Positions 1 to 9,747 of a stretch of DNA of 64,000 nucleotides are shown in pieces. Source of the stretch: Citrobacter sp. 18056. Its GTDB lineage: Bacteria > Pseudomonadota > Gammaproteobacteria > Enterobacterales > Enterobacteriaceae. Location: NCBI GenBank assembly GCA_902706235.1, contig CACSJR010000002.1, positions 186,001-250,000 of the forward strand, in the 5' to 3' direction. A program made the translations under genes and the position numbers. Position 1 is the first letter of the stretch, and each line of letters starts with the position of its first letter. The notes below the pieces were generated by a model. That model saw nothing but the letters and a program-made list of their open reading frames with translations, did no database searches and had not been told where the DNA came from.

Positions 1-591
1 CGTAAAAAAGCGTTTCTCCGGACCGTAATGCCTTATATTACCAGTCAAAATGCAGCAATCACCGCCGATCGTAACTGGCTTGTTTCTAAACAGTACGATG
101 GTCGCTGGTCGCCGACAGAGCGTTCGCGCCTGAAAGGTATCACTAAACGCTATAAAATCAGCTGGTCCGGGAATACGCGTAAAATTCCATGGAACTCGCT
201 GCTTGAGCGCGTGGATATCATTCCTGGCAGCATGGTTGCGACCATGGCCGCAGCAGAAAGTGGTTGGGGTACGTCGAAGCTCGCACGTAACAACAACAAT
301 CTCTTTGGCATGAAGTGTGGTCGTGGCAAATGCGCTGGCAAAGTGAAAGGCTACTCGCACTTTGACACCGTCAAAGAGTCTGTTGAAGCATATGTGGTGA
401 ACCTGAACACGCATCCGGCTTATAAGTCATTCCGTAAGTCCCGTGCGCAACTGCGCAAAACGGACCAGGAAGTCACGGCCAGTGCGATGATCCACAAGCT
501 GAAAGGTTATTCGACCCGCGGGTCAAGCTACAATAATTTCTTGTTCAGCATGTACCAGGATAATCAGCGTCTGATTGCCGCTCATATGTAA
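1..591 (+). CDS. bax: Bax-family glucosaminidase-like protein (5' end missing)
   Basis: The reading frame is open from the first base of the window, so the gene starts upstream and only the last 196 residues are seen (E. coli Bax is about 274 aa). The fragment carries a mannosyl-glycoprotein endo-beta-N-acetylglucosaminidase-type domain. The AAAESGWGTSKLA stretch holds the probable catalytic Glu, and it is followed by NNNNLFGMKCG. The family is thought to act on peptidoglycan, but the physiological role of Bax is not established. An internal ATG at position 28 is not the true start, because coding similarity continues upstream of it. It converges on xylR and shares a terminator with it, as in E. 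coli. Confidence 0.9.
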   Translation, partial: RKKAFLRTVMPYITSQNAAITADRNWLVSKQYDGRWSPTERSRLKGITKRYKISWSGNTRKIPWNSLLERVDIIPGSMVATMAAAESGWGTSKLARNNNNLFGMKCGRGKCAGKVKGYSHFDTVKESVEAYVVNLNTHPAYKSFRKSRAQLRKTDQEVTASAMIHKLKGYSTRGSSYNNFLFSMYQDNQRLIAAHM

Positions 592-614
592 TCACGCTCT
601 GCCTGATACCGCTA

Positions 615-641
615 AAAACGCCTTCCATCGGAAGGCGTTTT
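615..641. terminator. Bidirectional terminator between bax and xylR
   Basis: A 12-bp perfect stem (AAAACGCCTTCC / GGAAGGCGTTTT) with a 3-base loop is flanked by A-rich and T-rich tracts. It can therefore serve bax on the plus strand and xylR on the minus strand. Confidence 0.85.
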
Positions 642-656
642 TGTTTTCTGCGCCAG

Positions 657-1835
657 CTACACCAGCGCTTCGCCGAAGCGTTCGCGATATTCTTTGGGCG
701 TGGTGTCGTATTCCTTTTTAAATACCGAATAGAAATATTGTAGCGACGGATAGCCGCACATCTGCGAGATCTCGTTGATGGATAAAGACGTCGACACCAG
801 CAGGCTGCGCGCTTTTTCCAGCTTTTCGCTGTGAATAACGGCGTGAATGGTTTCGCCCACTTCCTCTTTAAAGCGTTTCTCCAGATTGGAACGCGAAATA
901 CCCACCGCATCCAGCACCTGTTCCACCTTAATACCCTTACAGGCGTTATTGCGGATGTAGTGCATCGCCTGAATCACCGCCGGATCGTCGAGAGAACGAT
1001 AATCCGTGGAGCGCCGCTCAATCACACGCACCGGCGGGACCAGCAGACGTTGCAGCGGCAGCTCTTCGTTATCCAGCAGACGATGCAGTAGTTTGGCGGC
1101 CTGATAGCCCATCTGGCGCGTGCCCTGTGCCACGGATGAGAGCGCCACGCGAGACAGATAGCGCGTCAGCTCTTCGTTATCGATACCAATCACACACAGC
1201 TTTTCCGGCACTGGAATATGCAGATGTTCGCAGGCCTGTAAGATGTGACGCGCACGGGCGTCGGTCACGGCGATAATCCCGGTTTGCGGCGGCAGTGTTT
1301 GCAGCCAGTCGGCCAGCCGATTTTGCGCATGCTGCCAGTTATCCGGCGCGGTTTCCTGGCCCTGATACACCACGCCACGGTATTTCTCTTTCGCCACAAT
1401 CTGGCAAAAGGCATGCTCACGCTCAACTGCCCAGCGCTTGCCACTGGAGGAGGGCAGGCCGTAAAAAGCAAAGCGATGAACGCCTTTTTCCTTCAGATGT
1501 AAAAACGCGCTTTCTACCAGGGCATGGTTATCAGTCGCGATATAGTGAACCGGAGGATAGTGCTCCGGGCGATGATACGAGCCGCCAACGCCGACGATAG
1601 GCACCTCAACATCGCCGAGCAGGGCTTCGATTATCGGATCGTCAAAGTCGGCGATAACGCCGTCACCGAGACATTCCTTTATGTTTTCAATGCGGGCGCG
1701 AAAATCCTCTTCGATAAAAATATCCCATTCCGACTGGGACGCCTGTAAGTACTCACCCACGCCTTCCACAACCTGACGGTCATAGGCTTTGTTGGCGTTG
1801 AATAACAGCGTGACCCGGTGGCGCTTTTCAAACAT
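657..1835 (-). CDS. xylR: Xylose operon activator XylR (AraC family)
   Basis: XylR is the D-xylose-responsive activator of xylAB and xylFGHR. Residues 1 to about 285 form a LacI/periplasmic-binding-like sugar domain and residues about 290-388 an AraC-type double helix-turn-helix (GISRSNLEKRFKEEVG and the FYSVFKK second helix region). I chose the ATG at 1835 because it follows an AGGAAAG ribosome site and gives 392 aa, the E. coli length. An in-frame upstream start would add 17 unconserved residues. The gene is the last of the leftward xylFGHR group, 71 bp after xylH, and may also have its own promoter. Confidence 0.95.
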   Translation of the reverse strand: MFEKRHRVTLLFNANKAYDRQVVEGVGEYLQASQSEWDIFIEEDFRARIENIKECLGDGVIADFDDPIIEALLGDVEVPIVGVGGSYHRPEHYPPVHYIATDNHALVESAFLHLKEKGVHRFAFYGLPSSSGKRWAVEREHAFCQIVAKEKYRGVVYQGQETAPDNWQHAQNRLADWLQTLPPQTGIIAVTDARARHILQACEHLHIPVPEKLCVIGIDNEELTRYLSRVALSSVAQGTRQMGYQAAKLLHRLLDNEELPLQRLLVPPVRVIERRSTDYRSLDDPAVIQAMHYIRNNACKGIKVEQVLDAVGISRSNLEKRFKEEVGETIHAVIHSEKLEKARSLLVSTSLSINEISQMCGYPSLQYFYSVFKKEYDTTPKEYRERFGEALV

Positions 1836-1906
1836 GGTTTGCTTTCCTGAAGAAACAAGGATGGCGAGACCCGAAAGTGTCGCCATCGTAGCGGAAATTG
1901 CCGCGA

Positions 1907-3088
1907 TCAGGCCCGCCGCTTAGTGGCAGAATCCATCCATACCGCCAGCAGCAAAATGGCGCCCTTAACGATATATTGCCAGAAAGTTGGCACGTCCATC
2001 ATGCTCATTCCGTTATCCAGCGCTGACATGATAAATGCCCCCATGACTGCACCCGCTACGCTGCCCACGCCGCCTGCGAGGCTGGTGCCGCCAATCACAC
2101 AGGCGGCGATGGCATCAAGTTCGGCGATGTTCCCGGCGGATGGAGAACCAGCCCCCAGGCGCGAGCTCAAAATAAGCCCGGCAATCGCCACCATCAGGCC
2201 GTTAATCGCGAATACCGCAAGTTTGGTGCGTTCCACGTTAATGCCTGACAACCGGGCGGCTTCCAGATTACCGCCAATGGCATAAATACGACGGCCAAAC
2301 GCTGTGCGGGTGGCCATAAACATGCCTGCCAGCAACAGCAGGGCGAGGATCAGCACTGGCGTCGGCACGCCGCGATAATCGTTCAGCATCCAGACCGCGC
2401 CGAGGGCAATTACCGCAGTAATAGCCTGACGCCCCACCACGCGCGTGGATGCGGGGTTGCTCAGCCCGAGCGCCTGGCGACGCATACGCCCGCGCCATTG
2501 CCACGCGACGAATACGAACAGGCCCAGTACGCCAATCACAAAACCGATGCCGTCGGGCAGATAACTCTGACCGATTTGCGACATCGCCGGGCTGGTGGGC
2601 GACACGGTGGTGCCGTTGGTGATGCCAATCAGGATGCCGCGAAACGCCAGCATCCCGGCCAGGGTGACGATAAACGACGGGACTTTCCGGTAAGCCACCC
2701 ACCATCCGTTCCAGGCACCTAATACCAGCCCCAGCATCAGCGTGACCACAATCGTTAACGGCAGCGGCCAGCCGAGCCAGACGTCGAAAATGGCCGCCAC
2801 ACCGCCCAGCAGGCCCATCATAGATCCGACCGACAAATCGATTTCTGCGGAGATAATGACGAACACCATTCCGACCGCCAGAATGCCGGTGATAGCGGTC
2901 TGGCGCAGCAGGTTCGAGACGTTACGCGCGCTGAGATACGATCCGTCGGTGGTCCAGGTAAAGAACAGCATGATCGCCACGATCGCCGCGATCATCACAA
3001 ACACCTGTAAATTGAGTTTTTTTAACCCGGCGAAGGCGGCGGGCCTTTGCGCGTCGAGCTTTAGTTCAGACGGCGTGTTTTTCGACAT
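1907..3088 (-). CDS. xylH: D-xylose ABC transporter permease XylH
   Basis: This is the inner-membrane permease of the XylFGH high-affinity xylose importer (BPD_transp_2 family). The 393-aa protein matches the E. coli length and is almost wholly hydrophobic, with about ten membrane segments. The conserved [13 protein letters not shown] and [13 protein letters not shown] loops are typical of carbohydrate-uptake-2 permeases. The ATG at 3088 gives the MSKNTPSE start equivalent to E. coli. It lies inside the end of xylG, so the two genes overlap by 23 bp and are probably translationally coupled. Confidence 0.95.
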   Translation of the reverse strand: MSKNTPSELKLDAQRPAAFAGLKKLNLQVFVMIAAIVAIMLFFTWTTDGSYLSARNVSNLLRQTAITGILAVGMVFVIISAEIDLSVGSMMGLLGGVAAIFDVWLGWPLPLTIVVTLMLGLVLGAWNGWWVAYRKVPSFIVTLAGMLAFRGILIGITNGTTVSPTSPAMSQIGQSYLPDGIGFVIGVLGLFVFVAWQWRGRMRRQALGLSNPASTRVVGRQAITAVIALGAVWMLNDYRGVPTPVLILALLLLAGMFMATRTAFGRRIYAIGGNLEAARLSGINVERTKLAVFAINGLMVAIAGLILSSRLGAGSPSAGNIAELDAIAACVIGGTSLAGGVGSVAGAVMGAFIMSALDNGMSMMDVPTFWQYIVKGAILLLAVWMDSATKRRA

Positions 3089-4607
3089 GACGCTCACTCC
3101 TCAGGGCCGCTTCCATTACTTTTTCCTGCGTCAGTTGATGGTTGACCAGGTCCGCTTTCAGTTTGCCTTCGTGCATCACCAGCACGCGGTCGCTCAGGCC
3201 AAGCACTTCCGGCAGTTCGGAAGAGATGACAATGACCGCGATGCCCTGCTGCACCAGTTGATTAATCAGTTTGTAGATTTCGTATTTCGCGCCGATATCA
3301 ATGCCGCGCGTCGGTTCATCGAGGATCAGAATGCGAGGATTGAGCAGCAGGCAGCGGGCAAGAATCGCCTTTTGCTGATTGCCGCCGCTGAGCCTGCCAA
3401 TGGCCAGCTCGGGTGACGAGGTTTTCACTTTCAGCCTTGAGAGCGATTGCAGAATGCAGTTCTGCTCTGCGGCGTCGTCCAGCGTGCTAAGCGACCCGGA
3501 GAACTGGTCCAGCGCTGCCAGCGTAATGTTTTTCCCAACCGACATCACCGGCACAATGCCGTCTTTCTTGCGGTCTTCCGGAACCATCGCGATGCCGTGG
3601 TCTATCGCCTGCTGGCAGTTCTCAATGTTCACCGCTTTACCGTCGATAAATACGCTACCTTCCCAGCGCCCGCGCCAGACGCCAAACAGGCACTGGACGG
3701 CTTCAGTGCGCCCGGCTCCGACCAGTCCCGCGATACCGAGAATTTCCCCGCGTCGCAACGAGAAGGAGATGTCATTCACCCGCTTGATATGACGATTAAC
3801 CGGATGCCAGGCGGTGAGGTGTTCTACCCGCAGGATTTCCTCGCCAGGCGTGTGCGGCTCGTTGGGATACAGCGCCGTTAATTCACGACCCACCATCATG
3901 GTGATGATGTCGTCTTCGCTCATGCCGTTTGCGTCGCGGGTGCCGATATGTTGCCCATCGCGGATCACGCAAATGGTGTCGGAAATAGCCTTTACTTCAT
4001 TGAGCTTGTGCGAAATATAGATACAGGCGATGTCATGATTTTGCAGATCGCGAATGATGTTCAGCAGAATTGCCGTTTCCTGTTCGGTCAGCGAGGCGGT
4101 CGGTTCATCCAGAATCAGCAGGCGCACCTGCTTGTTCAGCGCTTTGGCGATTTCCACCAGTTGCTGTTGCCCGAGGCCTAAATCACCGACGCGGGTGTCG
4201 GGCGAAATAGCGAGGCTCACCTGCGCGAGAAGTTTTTCGCAGCGCAGCGTCATCTGGTCGTAATCGAGAATGCCATGGCGGGTGATTTCCGCACCCAGAA
4301 AGATGTTTTCCAGCACCGTCAGATGCTTAACCAGTGCCAGTTCCTGATGAATAATGGCAATGCCCCGACGTTCGGTATCACGAATGTGCGCGGCATGCAC
4401 TGGCTCTCCGGCAAAAACGATTTCACCGTCGTAGGTGCCGTGCGGATAAATTCCGCACAGCACTTTCATCAGCGTCGATTTGCCGGAGCCATTCTCGCCG
4501 CACAGAGAAACCACTTCCCCGGCGTTCAACCGCAGACTGACATTATCAACGGCTTTTACCGCCCCGAAGGCTTTGGTAATGCTCTTCATTTCAAGTAAAT
4601 AAGGCAT
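3066..4607 (-). CDS. xylG: D-xylose ABC transporter ATPase XylG
   Basis: The twin-domain ATPase energises xylose uptake through XylH. Two ABC domains are visible. The first has Walker [10 protein letters not shown] (about residue 35), a signature around [13 protein letters not shown] and Walker [11 protein letters not shown]. The second has a degenerate Walker A (GLVGAGRTE) with signature [10 protein letters not shown] and Walker [10 protein letters not shown], the usual asymmetry of the RbsA/XylG family. The MPYLL start at 4607 gives 513 aa as in E. coli; the frame extends six codons further upstream. It overlaps xylH by 23 bp and is separated from xylF by a terminator-like hairpin. Confidence 0.95.
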   Translation of the reverse strand: MPYLLEMKSITKAFGAVKAVDNVSLRLNAGEVVSLCGENGSGKSTLMKVLCGIYPHGTYDGEIVFAGEPVHAAHIRDTERRGIAIIHQELALVKHLTVLENIFLGAEITRHGILDYDQMTLRCEKLLAQVSLAISPDTRVGDLGLGQQQLVEIAKALNKQVRLLILDEPTASLTEQETAILLNIIRDLQNHDIACIYISHKLNEVKAISDTICVIRDGQHIGTRDANGMSEDDIITMMVGRELTALYPNEPHTPGEEILRVEHLTAWHPVNRHIKRVNDISFSLRRGEILGIAGLVGAGRTEAVQCLFGVWRGRWEGSVFIDGKAVNIENCQQAIDHGIAMVPEDRKKDGIVPVMSVGKNITLAALDQFSGSLSTLDDAAEQNCILQSLSRLKVKTSSPELAIGRLSGGNQQKAILARCLLLNPRILILDEPTRGIDIGAKYEIYKLINQLVQQGIAVIVISSELPEVLGLSDRVLVMHEGKLKADLVNHQLTQEKVMEAALRSERHVEKHAV

Positions 4608-4633
4608 AGCGGCTCCACGTAGCATTCCACGTA

Positions 4634-4661
4634 AAAGGAAAATGCCCCTCGTGTGAGGGGC
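4634..4661 (-). terminator. Intra-operon attenuating hairpin between xylF and xylG
   Basis: Read on the minus strand, a 7-bp GC-rich stem (GCCCCTC / GAGGGGC, loop of 4) is followed by a T-rich run (ATTTTCCTTTT). It sits 8 bp after the xylF stop. It probably lets the binding protein be made in excess over XylG and XylH by partial termination or by 3'-end protection. Confidence 0.6.
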
Positions 4662-4669
4662 GCGCGGAA

Positions 4670-5662
4670 TTACAGCTCGCTCTTCTTGTGGAAGCCGTCT
4701 TTAATCACGGTCTGGTCGATATTAGTCTTATTGACTTCAATCGGCGTGAGCAGACGCGCAGGCACGTCTTTCAGCCCGTTATTGAGCGTGGTATCAGATT
4801 TCGGCTGCTGGCCGTTGCCGAGTTCAACCGCGATTTCAGCGGCAGTGTTGGCAAGCTGGGTGATAGGTTTATAAACCGTCATCGTCTGGGTGCCCGCGAT
4901 AATGCGTTTCACCCCGGCGAGGTCAGCATCCTGACCGGAAATGGCGACTTTCCCCGCCAGCCCCTGTGCGCTCAGCGCCTGAATCGCCCCCCCGGCGGTG
5001 GCATCATTCGAGGCCACTACAGCGTCAATCTTGTTATTGTTGGCGGTCAGCGCGTTTTCCATAATTTTCAGCGCATTTTCAGGCAACCAGCCGTCGGCCC
5101 ACTGATCGCCCACCACTTTAATTTTGCCGTCGTCGATGAACGGTTTCAGGACTTTCATCTGCCCGGCGCGGAACAGCTTCGCGTTGTTATCCACCGGTGA
5201 ACCGCCCATCAGGAAGTAGTTCCCGGTCGGCACTTTGTCGACCAGGCTCTGGGCCTGCATTTCACCGACTTTTTCATTATCAAAGGAAATATAGAAATCA
5301 ATATCGGCGTTATTAATCATGCGGTCATAGGCCAGCACTTTAATGCCTTCCTGTTTCGCTTCCTTAATAACGTTACTTAACACTTGCCCGTTATAAGGAA
5401 TAATAACAAGCACATCCACGCCGCGGTTGATCATATTTTCAATCTGCGACATCTGTGTTTCTTCATTACCATTTGCGGATTGTACAAAGACTTTCGCGCC
5501 TAATGATTCGGCTTTATGAACAAATATGTCGCGATCTTTTTGCCAGCGTTCCAGACGCAGATCATCGATAGCCATTCCGATTTTTACTTCTTTGGCGATG
5601 CCCGCGAAACTGGTCAGCAGCAGCGAGGCACAAAGGGTGAGGCAAAGGTTGTTTATCTTCAT
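4670..5662 (-). CDS. xylF: D-xylose-binding periplasmic protein XylF
   Basis: XylF captures D-xylose in the periplasm and delivers it to XylGH. The 330-aa product begins with a signal peptide ([18 protein letters not shown], predicted cleavage after AGIA). The mature part is a sugar-binding domain 4 (RbsB-like) fold with recognisable [20 protein letters not shown] and [15 protein letters not shown] motifs. Two adjacent ATG codons exist (5665 and 5662); the second gives the E. coli length. It is the first gene of the leftward operon and faces xylA across a promoter region that now contains an ERIC element only 21 bp upstream of the start. Confidence 0.95.
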   Translation of the reverse strand: MKINNLCLTLCASLLLTSFAGIAKEVKIGMAIDDLRLERWQKDRDIFVHKAESLGAKVFVQSANGNEETQMSQIENMINRGVDVLVIIPYNGQVLSNVIKEAKQEGIKVLAYDRMINNADIDFYISFDNEKVGEMQAQSLVDKVPTGNYFLMGGSPVDNNAKLFRAGQMKVLKPFIDDGKIKVVGDQWADGWLPENALKIMENALTANNNKIDAVVASNDATAGGAIQALSAQGLAGKVAISGQDADLAGVKRIIAGTQTMTVYKPITQLANTAAEIAVELGNGQQPKSDTTLNNGLKDVPARLLTPIEVNKTNIDQTVIKDGFHKKSEL

Positions 5663-5683
5663 CATCGTAGGGCCTTTTGTAGG

Positions 5684-5810
5684 TATACACTTCATTCTTC
5701 GCACTGCCTCTGCGTTGGCTTCTCGTACTTACCCCAGTCACATAGTTATCTATGTTCCTGGGGATTCGCACGCATGCCGCCTTGATGCATCACGAATAAT
5801 TTTGTGTATA
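5684..5810 (-). repeat. ERIC element, full length (127 bp), in the xylF-xylA intergenic region
   Basis: The central palindrome contains CCCCAGTCAC...CCTGGGGATTCG, the hallmark of ERIC (IRU) elements in reverse orientation. The ends are the expected imperfect terminal inverted repeats (TATACAC... and ...GTGTATA). The length from end to end is exactly 127 bp. The copy has diverged more at its tips than the copy at 7476. Its inner edge lies 21 bp from the xylF start codon, so it must be transcribed in or overlap the xylF leader. Confidence 0.9.
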
Positions 5811-6147
5811 TATTGGCGATAAAAGAAACAAATACGACGGATACGCTGCAAATTTTTAGCACGGGTGGGATTAATGGCAATTACAGATTTTTATCTTCTG
5901 ATTATGATATTTGGTTTATTTCCTAATTTATGACCGCGATCTGATTTTAAATCGTTTCAGCTATTTGTTGCATTGTTGTTCTCGAGCTGGACCGAAAAAT
6001 TCTGCTTCAGCCTAATTATTTTGCGAGCCAGCGCACGTTTGTGCATTCTCTTAATCGCAGTGTGAAATAACGTAATTGAGCAACCGCGAAACAGGTAACA
6101 GTATTACTGCACAACCTGGTATTCGCCGCGTCAAATGGAGTTCAATT
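5811..6147. promoter_or_regulatory. Divergent xylF / xylA control region
   Basis: This AT-rich region corresponds to the E. coli xylFA intergenic regulator region, where XylR and CRP bind. A degenerate CRP half-site pair TGTGC-N6-TTAAT (6040-6055) sits where E. coli has TGTGA-N6-TCAAT. The stretch TGTGAAATAACGTAATTGAG after it is strongly like the E. coli xylA promoter. XylR sites could not be assigned confidently. The xylA ribosome site is TGGAG at 6136-6140. Confidence 0.6.
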
Positions 6148-7470
6148 ATGCAAGCTTATTTCGACCAACTCGACAGAGTCCGTTACGAAGGCCCAAAAAC
6201 GCAAAATCCGCTGGCCTTCCGCCACTACAACCCGGACGAGCTGGTGCTCGGCAAACGTATGGAAGACCACCTGCGCTTTGCGGCGTGCTACTGGCACACC
6301 TTCTGCTGGAACGGCGCCGACATGTTCGGCGTGGGCTCGTTTGATCGTCCATGGCAGCAGCCGGGCGAAGCGCTGGCGCTGGCAAAACGCAAAGCCGACG
6401 TGGCGTTTGAGTTCTTCCACAAGTTGAACGTGCCGTATTACTGCTTCCACGATGTGGACGTTTCTCCGGAAGGCGCATCGCTGAAAGAGTACCTGAACAA
6501 CTTTGCGCAGATGGTCGATGTGCTGGCAGAAAAACAGCAGCAGACCGGTGTGAAACTGCTGTGGGGCACCGCAAACTGCTTTACTAATCCGCGTTATGGC
6601 GCAGGTGCGGCCACCAACCCTGACCCGGAAGTGTTCAGCTGGGCGGCCACGCAGGTGGTGACCGCAATGAACGCCACGCATCAGCTGGGCGGTGAAAACT
6701 ATGTGCTGTGGGGCGGTCGTGAAGGGTATGAATCCTTGCTGAATACCGACCTGCGTCAGGAGCGTGAGCAAATTGGCCGCTTCATGCAGATGGTCGTTGA
6801 GCATAAACACAAAATCGGTTTCCGCGGCACGCTGCTTATCGAGCCGAAACCGCAGGAGCCGACCAAGCATCAGTACGATTACGATGCCTCCACCGTGTAC
6901 GGCTTCCTCAAGCAGTTCGGGCTGGAAAAAGAGATCAAGCTGAATATCGAAGCCAACCACGCCACGTTGGCGGGGCATTCGTTCCATCATGAAATTGCGA
7001 CCGCTATTGCGCTAGGCCTGTTCGGTTCCGTCGATGCCAACCGCGGTGACCCGCAGCTGGGCTGGGATACCGATCAGTTCCCGAACAGCGTGGAAGAAAA
7101 CGCGCTGGTGATGTATGAAATTATCAAGGCGGGTGGCTTCACCACCGGCGGCCTGAACTTTGATGCCAAAGTGCGACGTCAGAGTACCGATAAATATGAC
7201 CTGTTCTATGGTCACATTGGCGCGATGGACACCATGGCGTTGGCGCTGAAAGTGGCGGCACGCATGATTGAAGACGGCGAGCTGGATAAACGTGTCGCGC
7301 GTCGCTATGCGGGCTGGAATGGTGAGCTGGGGCAGCAGATCCTGAAAGGCCAGATGTCGCTGACCGACATTGCGAAGTACGCTGAACAGCATAACCTGGC
7401 GCCGCAGCATCAAAGCGGGCATCAGGAACTGCTGGAAAATCTGGTCAATCATTACCTGTTCGACAAGTAA
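6148..7470 (+). CDS. xylA: Xylose isomerase XylA
   Basis: XylA converts D-xylose to D-xylulose in the cytoplasm using two divalent metal ions. The 440-aa product equals the E. coli enzyme in length and is highly similar throughout. It contains the active-site [10 protein letters not shown] segment (His101, Asp104), the metal-site [15 protein letters not shown] and [18 protein letters not shown] segments, and the VDANRGD and LNFDAKVRR metal-binding stretches. The ATG at 6148 follows GGAG at a good distance; an upstream in-frame TTG would add 24 residues not found in the family. An ERIC element and a hairpin separate it from xylB. Confidence 0.97.
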   Translation: MQAYFDQLDRVRYEGPKTQNPLAFRHYNPDELVLGKRMEDHLRFAACYWHTFCWNGADMFGVGSFDRPWQQPGEALALAKRKADVAFEFFHKLNVPYYCFHDVDVSPEGASLKEYLNNFAQMVDVLAEKQQQTGVKLLWGTANCFTNPRYGAGAATNPDPEVFSWAATQVVTAMNATHQLGGENYVLWGGREGYESLLNTDLRQEREQIGRFMQMVVEHKHKIGFRGTLLIEPKPQEPTKHQYDYDASTVYGFLKQFGLEKEIKLNIEANHATLAGHSFHHEIATAIALGLFGSVDANRGDPQLGWDTDQFPNSVEENALVMYEIIKAGGFTTGGLNFDAKVRRQSTDKYDLFYGHIGAMDTMALALKVAARMIEDGELDKRVARRYAGWNGELGQQILKGQMSLTDIAKYAEQHNLAPQHQSGHQELLENLVNHYLFDK

Positions 7471-7475
7471 TCATC

Positions 7476-7602
7476 TATACCCGTCATACTTCAAGCTGCA
7501 TCTTCATTGGCTGCGCTTGTTCACCCCAGTCACATAGTTATCTATGCCCCTGGGGCTTCACAAGCTTGCCGCTTCGATGCAACTCGAATTATTTAGGGTA
7601 TA
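7476..7602 (-). repeat. ERIC element, full length (127 bp), between xylA and xylB
   Basis: The element starts with TATACCCGTCATACTTCAAG and ends with ...GAATTATTTAGGGTATA, the canonical ERIC terminal inverted repeats. The internal core has CACCCCAGTCAC and CCTGGGG. It spans exactly 127 bp, begins 5 bp after the xylA stop and has the same orientation as the copy at 5684-5810. It is transcribed within the xylAB mRNA, where it can fold into a long hairpin. Confidence 0.93.
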
Positions 7603-7613
7603 TAAAATTTGAA

Positions 7614-7646
7614 GCCCGGCAATCGTAGCGTTGCCGGGCATTTTTA
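7614..7646 (+). terminator. Terminator-like hairpin between xylA and xylB
   Basis: A 9-bp perfect stem (GCCCGGCAA / TTGCCGGGC, loop of 8) is followed by ATTTTTAAT. It lies just before the xylB ribosome site GGAGG. As xylB has no other obvious promoter, it probably reduces xylB relative to xylA rather than fully terminating. Confidence 0.6.
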
Positions 7647-7663
7647 ATGGAGGAATCGTCACT

Positions 7664-9118
7664 ATGTATATCGGCATCGATCTCGGTACGTCCGGGGTCA
7701 AAGTGATTCTGCTCAGTGAACAGGGCGACGTGCTGGCTTCGCACACTGAAAAACTGACCGTTTCGCGCCCACATCCGCTGTGGTCCGAGCAGGATCCTGA
7801 GAGCTGGTGGCGGGCGACGGACAGCGCGATGAAGACGTTAGGTGCTCAGCATTCACTGGCAGAAGTGAAGGCGTTGGGCATTGCTGGGCAAATGCACGGA
7901 GCTACGCTGCTTGATAAGCAGCAGCGGGTTCTGCGTCCGGCGATTTTATGGAATGACGGCCGCTGTGGTGAAGAGTGTGCGTTGCTGGAGCGGGCAGTGC
8001 CGCGTTCGCGGGAAATTACCGGTAACCTGATGATGCCGGGTTTTACCGCGCCGAAGCTGTTGTGGGTCAAACGGCATGAGCCGGAGGTGTTTAGCCAGGT
8101 CGATAAAGTGCTGTTGCCAAAAGATTTTCTGCGTTTGTGCATGACCGGCGAGCTCGCCAGTGATATGTCGGATGCAGCAGGCACCCTGTGGATGGACGTG
8201 GCGCAGCGCGACTGGAGCGATGAAATGCTTCAGGCCTGTGGATTAAGCCGCGACAACATGCCCGCGCTGTTTGAAGGCAGTGAGATTACCGGCACGCTGC
8301 TGCCGTCGGTGGCGCAGGCGTGGAACATGCCCGCTGTACCCGTGGTGGCCGGTGGCGGTGATAACGCGGCGGGCGCGGTGGGGGTGGGCATGGCCGATGC
8401 CGGGCAGGCGATGCTGTCGCTCGGTACCTCAGGCGTCTATTTTGCCGTCAGTAACGGCTTCCTCAGCAAACCGGAAAGCGCAGTGCACAGTTTCTGCCAT
8501 GCACTGCCGGGTCGTTGGCATCTGATGTCGGTGATGTTAAGCGCCGCATCCTGCCTTGACTGGGCAGCAAAACTGACCGGGCTGGGTGACGTTCCGGCTC
8601 TGCTGGCGGCGGCGCAGAGGGCGGATCAAAACGCCGAACCGGTGTGGTTCCTGCCGTACCTGTCCGGGGAGCGGACTCCGCATAACAACCCGAAAGCCAA
8701 AGGCGTCTTTTTCGGCCTGACGCATCAGCATGGCCCGGCTGAGCTGGCGCTTGCGGTGCTGGAAGGCGTCGGCTTTGCGCTGGCTGACGGAATGGACGTG
8801 GTACATGAATGCGGTATCACGCCGAAAAGCGTGACCCTGATTGGCGGTGGCGCGCGCAGCGCATACTGGCGACAAATGCTGGCAGATATCAGTGGCATTG
8901 CCCTTGAGTATCGTACCGGCGGCGACGTCGGCCCGGCGTTGGGTGCGGCCCGTCTGGCGCAGCTGGCGATGCACCCTGACATTCCGGTGACTGAACTCTT
9001 GCCACAACTGGCTCTTGAGCAAACGCACCAGCCGGACGCCGCCAAAAACGCCGCGTATGCCTCGCGTCGTGACGTCTTCCGTCAATTGTATCAGCAGTTA
9101 AAACCACTGATGTCCTGA
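7664..9118 (+). CDS. xylB: Xylulokinase XylB
   Basis: XylB phosphorylates D-xylulose to D-xylulose 5-phosphate, the entry to the pentose phosphate pathway. It is an FGGY-family carbohydrate kinase of 484 aa, the E. coli length. The N-terminal phosphate-binding motif is GIDLGTSGVKV with Asp6. The substrate-loop AGQMHGATLLD, the GGGDNAAGAVGVG stretch carrying the catalytic Asp, and the adenosine-site LIGGGARSAYWRQM follow in order. The start at 7664 follows GGAGG; an upstream ATG at 7631 lies inside the preceding hairpin. It is the second gene of xylAB. Confidence 0.96.
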   Translation: MYIGIDLGTSGVKVILLSEQGDVLASHTEKLTVSRPHPLWSEQDPESWWRATDSAMKTLGAQHSLAEVKALGIAGQMHGATLLDKQQRVLRPAILWNDGRCGEECALLERAVPRSREITGNLMMPGFTAPKLLWVKRHEPEVFSQVDKVLLPKDFLRLCMTGELASDMSDAAGTLWMDVAQRDWSDEMLQACGLSRDNMPALFEGSEITGTLLPSVAQAWNMPAVPVVAGGGDNAAGAVGVGMADAGQAMLSLGTSGVYFAVSNGFLSKPESAVHSFCHALPGRWHLMSVMLSAASCLDWAAKLTGLGDVPALLAAAQRADQNAEPVWFLPYLSGERTPHNNPKAKGVFFGLTHQHGPAELALAVLEGVGFALADGMDVVHECGITPKSVTLIGGGARSAYWRQMLADISGIALEYRTGGDVGPALGAARLAQLAMHPDIPVTELLPQLALEQTHQPDAAKNAAYASRRDVFRQLYQQLKPLMS

Positions 9119-9157
9119 ATGCGCGGTTAGCTGTCCTTTTTTGACCTTAGCAAGACG

Positions 9158-9200
9158 CCTTTTCGTGGCCACAATGGTTTTACACCGACACGAAAAGGAG
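9158..9200 (+). promoter_or_regulatory. Inverted repeat overlapping the ribosome-binding site of the 9208 gene
   Basis: A perfect 10-bp inverted repeat (CCTTTTCGTG at 9158-9167, CACGAAAAGG at 9189-9198) is separated by 21 bp. The right arm contains the AAGGAG ribosome site. It may be a dimeric operator or an RNA hairpin that masks the ribosome site. Confidence 0.5.
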
Positions 9201-9207
9201 TCTGACT

Positions 9208-9747
9208 ATGTCCCGCACCGCTTTGATTAACATCGATACCCAGCAGTCTTTTGAACAGCGTCCGTTCTGGCAGGCTACCGATTTACCGGCATTTCAGGCC
9301 GCGATGCTGGCGCTGATTGCAGGCTGCCAGCAGCATAATATCCCGGTGGTCGACATTTTCCACGTCGACGACCAGGGGCCGTTCTCTCTTGAAAGCGGCT
9401 TCGTCAAACCCATGGCCTTTTTACGCCATCAGCCAGATGTCATTTTTCACAAGCACGTCCATAACGCGTTTACCGACACAGGCCTCGACTTCTGGCTGCG
9501 CAATCGGGATATCAATCATCTGATCATCAGCGGGCTGCGCACCGAACAGTGCTGCGAAACCACCACGCGTGTGGCGTCCGATCTCGGTTATCAGGTGACG
9601 TTTGTCACCGAGGCCACGCTGACCTTTCCGATGACGCATAAAGGCGTTACGCTGGATGTTGAGACGCTGCGCCACCGCACGGAAACCGTGCTGGAAGGGC
9701 GTTTTGCCACCGTCAAAACCGTAACGGAGACGCTTGAATCGCTATGA
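9208..9747 (+). CDS. Isochorismatase-like cysteine hydrolase
   Basis: This is a 179-aa isochorismatase-fold (cysteine hydrolase/nicotinamidase-like) protein. The putative catalytic triad is intact: Asp10 in LINIDTQQSF, Lys82 in IFHKHVHNAF and Cys115 in SGLRTEQCCETT. The fold hydrolyses amides or vinyl ethers, but the substrate cannot be told from sequence. The gene overlaps the next one by 4 bp (ATGA), so the two are almost surely co-expressed. In E. coli this position, between xylB and wecH, is held by yiaAB instead. A hairpin-forming repeat overlaps the ribosome site. Confidence 0.85.
   Translation: MSRTALINIDTQQSFEQRPFWQATDLPAFQAAMLALIAGCQQHNIPVVDIFHVDDQGPFSLESGFVKPMAFLRHQPDVIFHKHVHNAFTDTGLDFWLRNRDINHLIISGLRTEQCCETTTRVASDLGYQVTFVTEATLTFPMTHKGVTLDVETLRHRTETVLEGRFATVKTVTETLESL

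Noticed and set aside
6142-6990. 282-codon minus-strand frame inside xylA
   Set aside because: xylA is strongly conserved here; the antisense frame has no independent support.
9140-9181. Possible promoter TTGACC ... CACAATGG before the isochorismatase gene
   Set aside because: The spacing is about 25 bp, too long for sigma-70; the inverted repeat is the stronger signal there.
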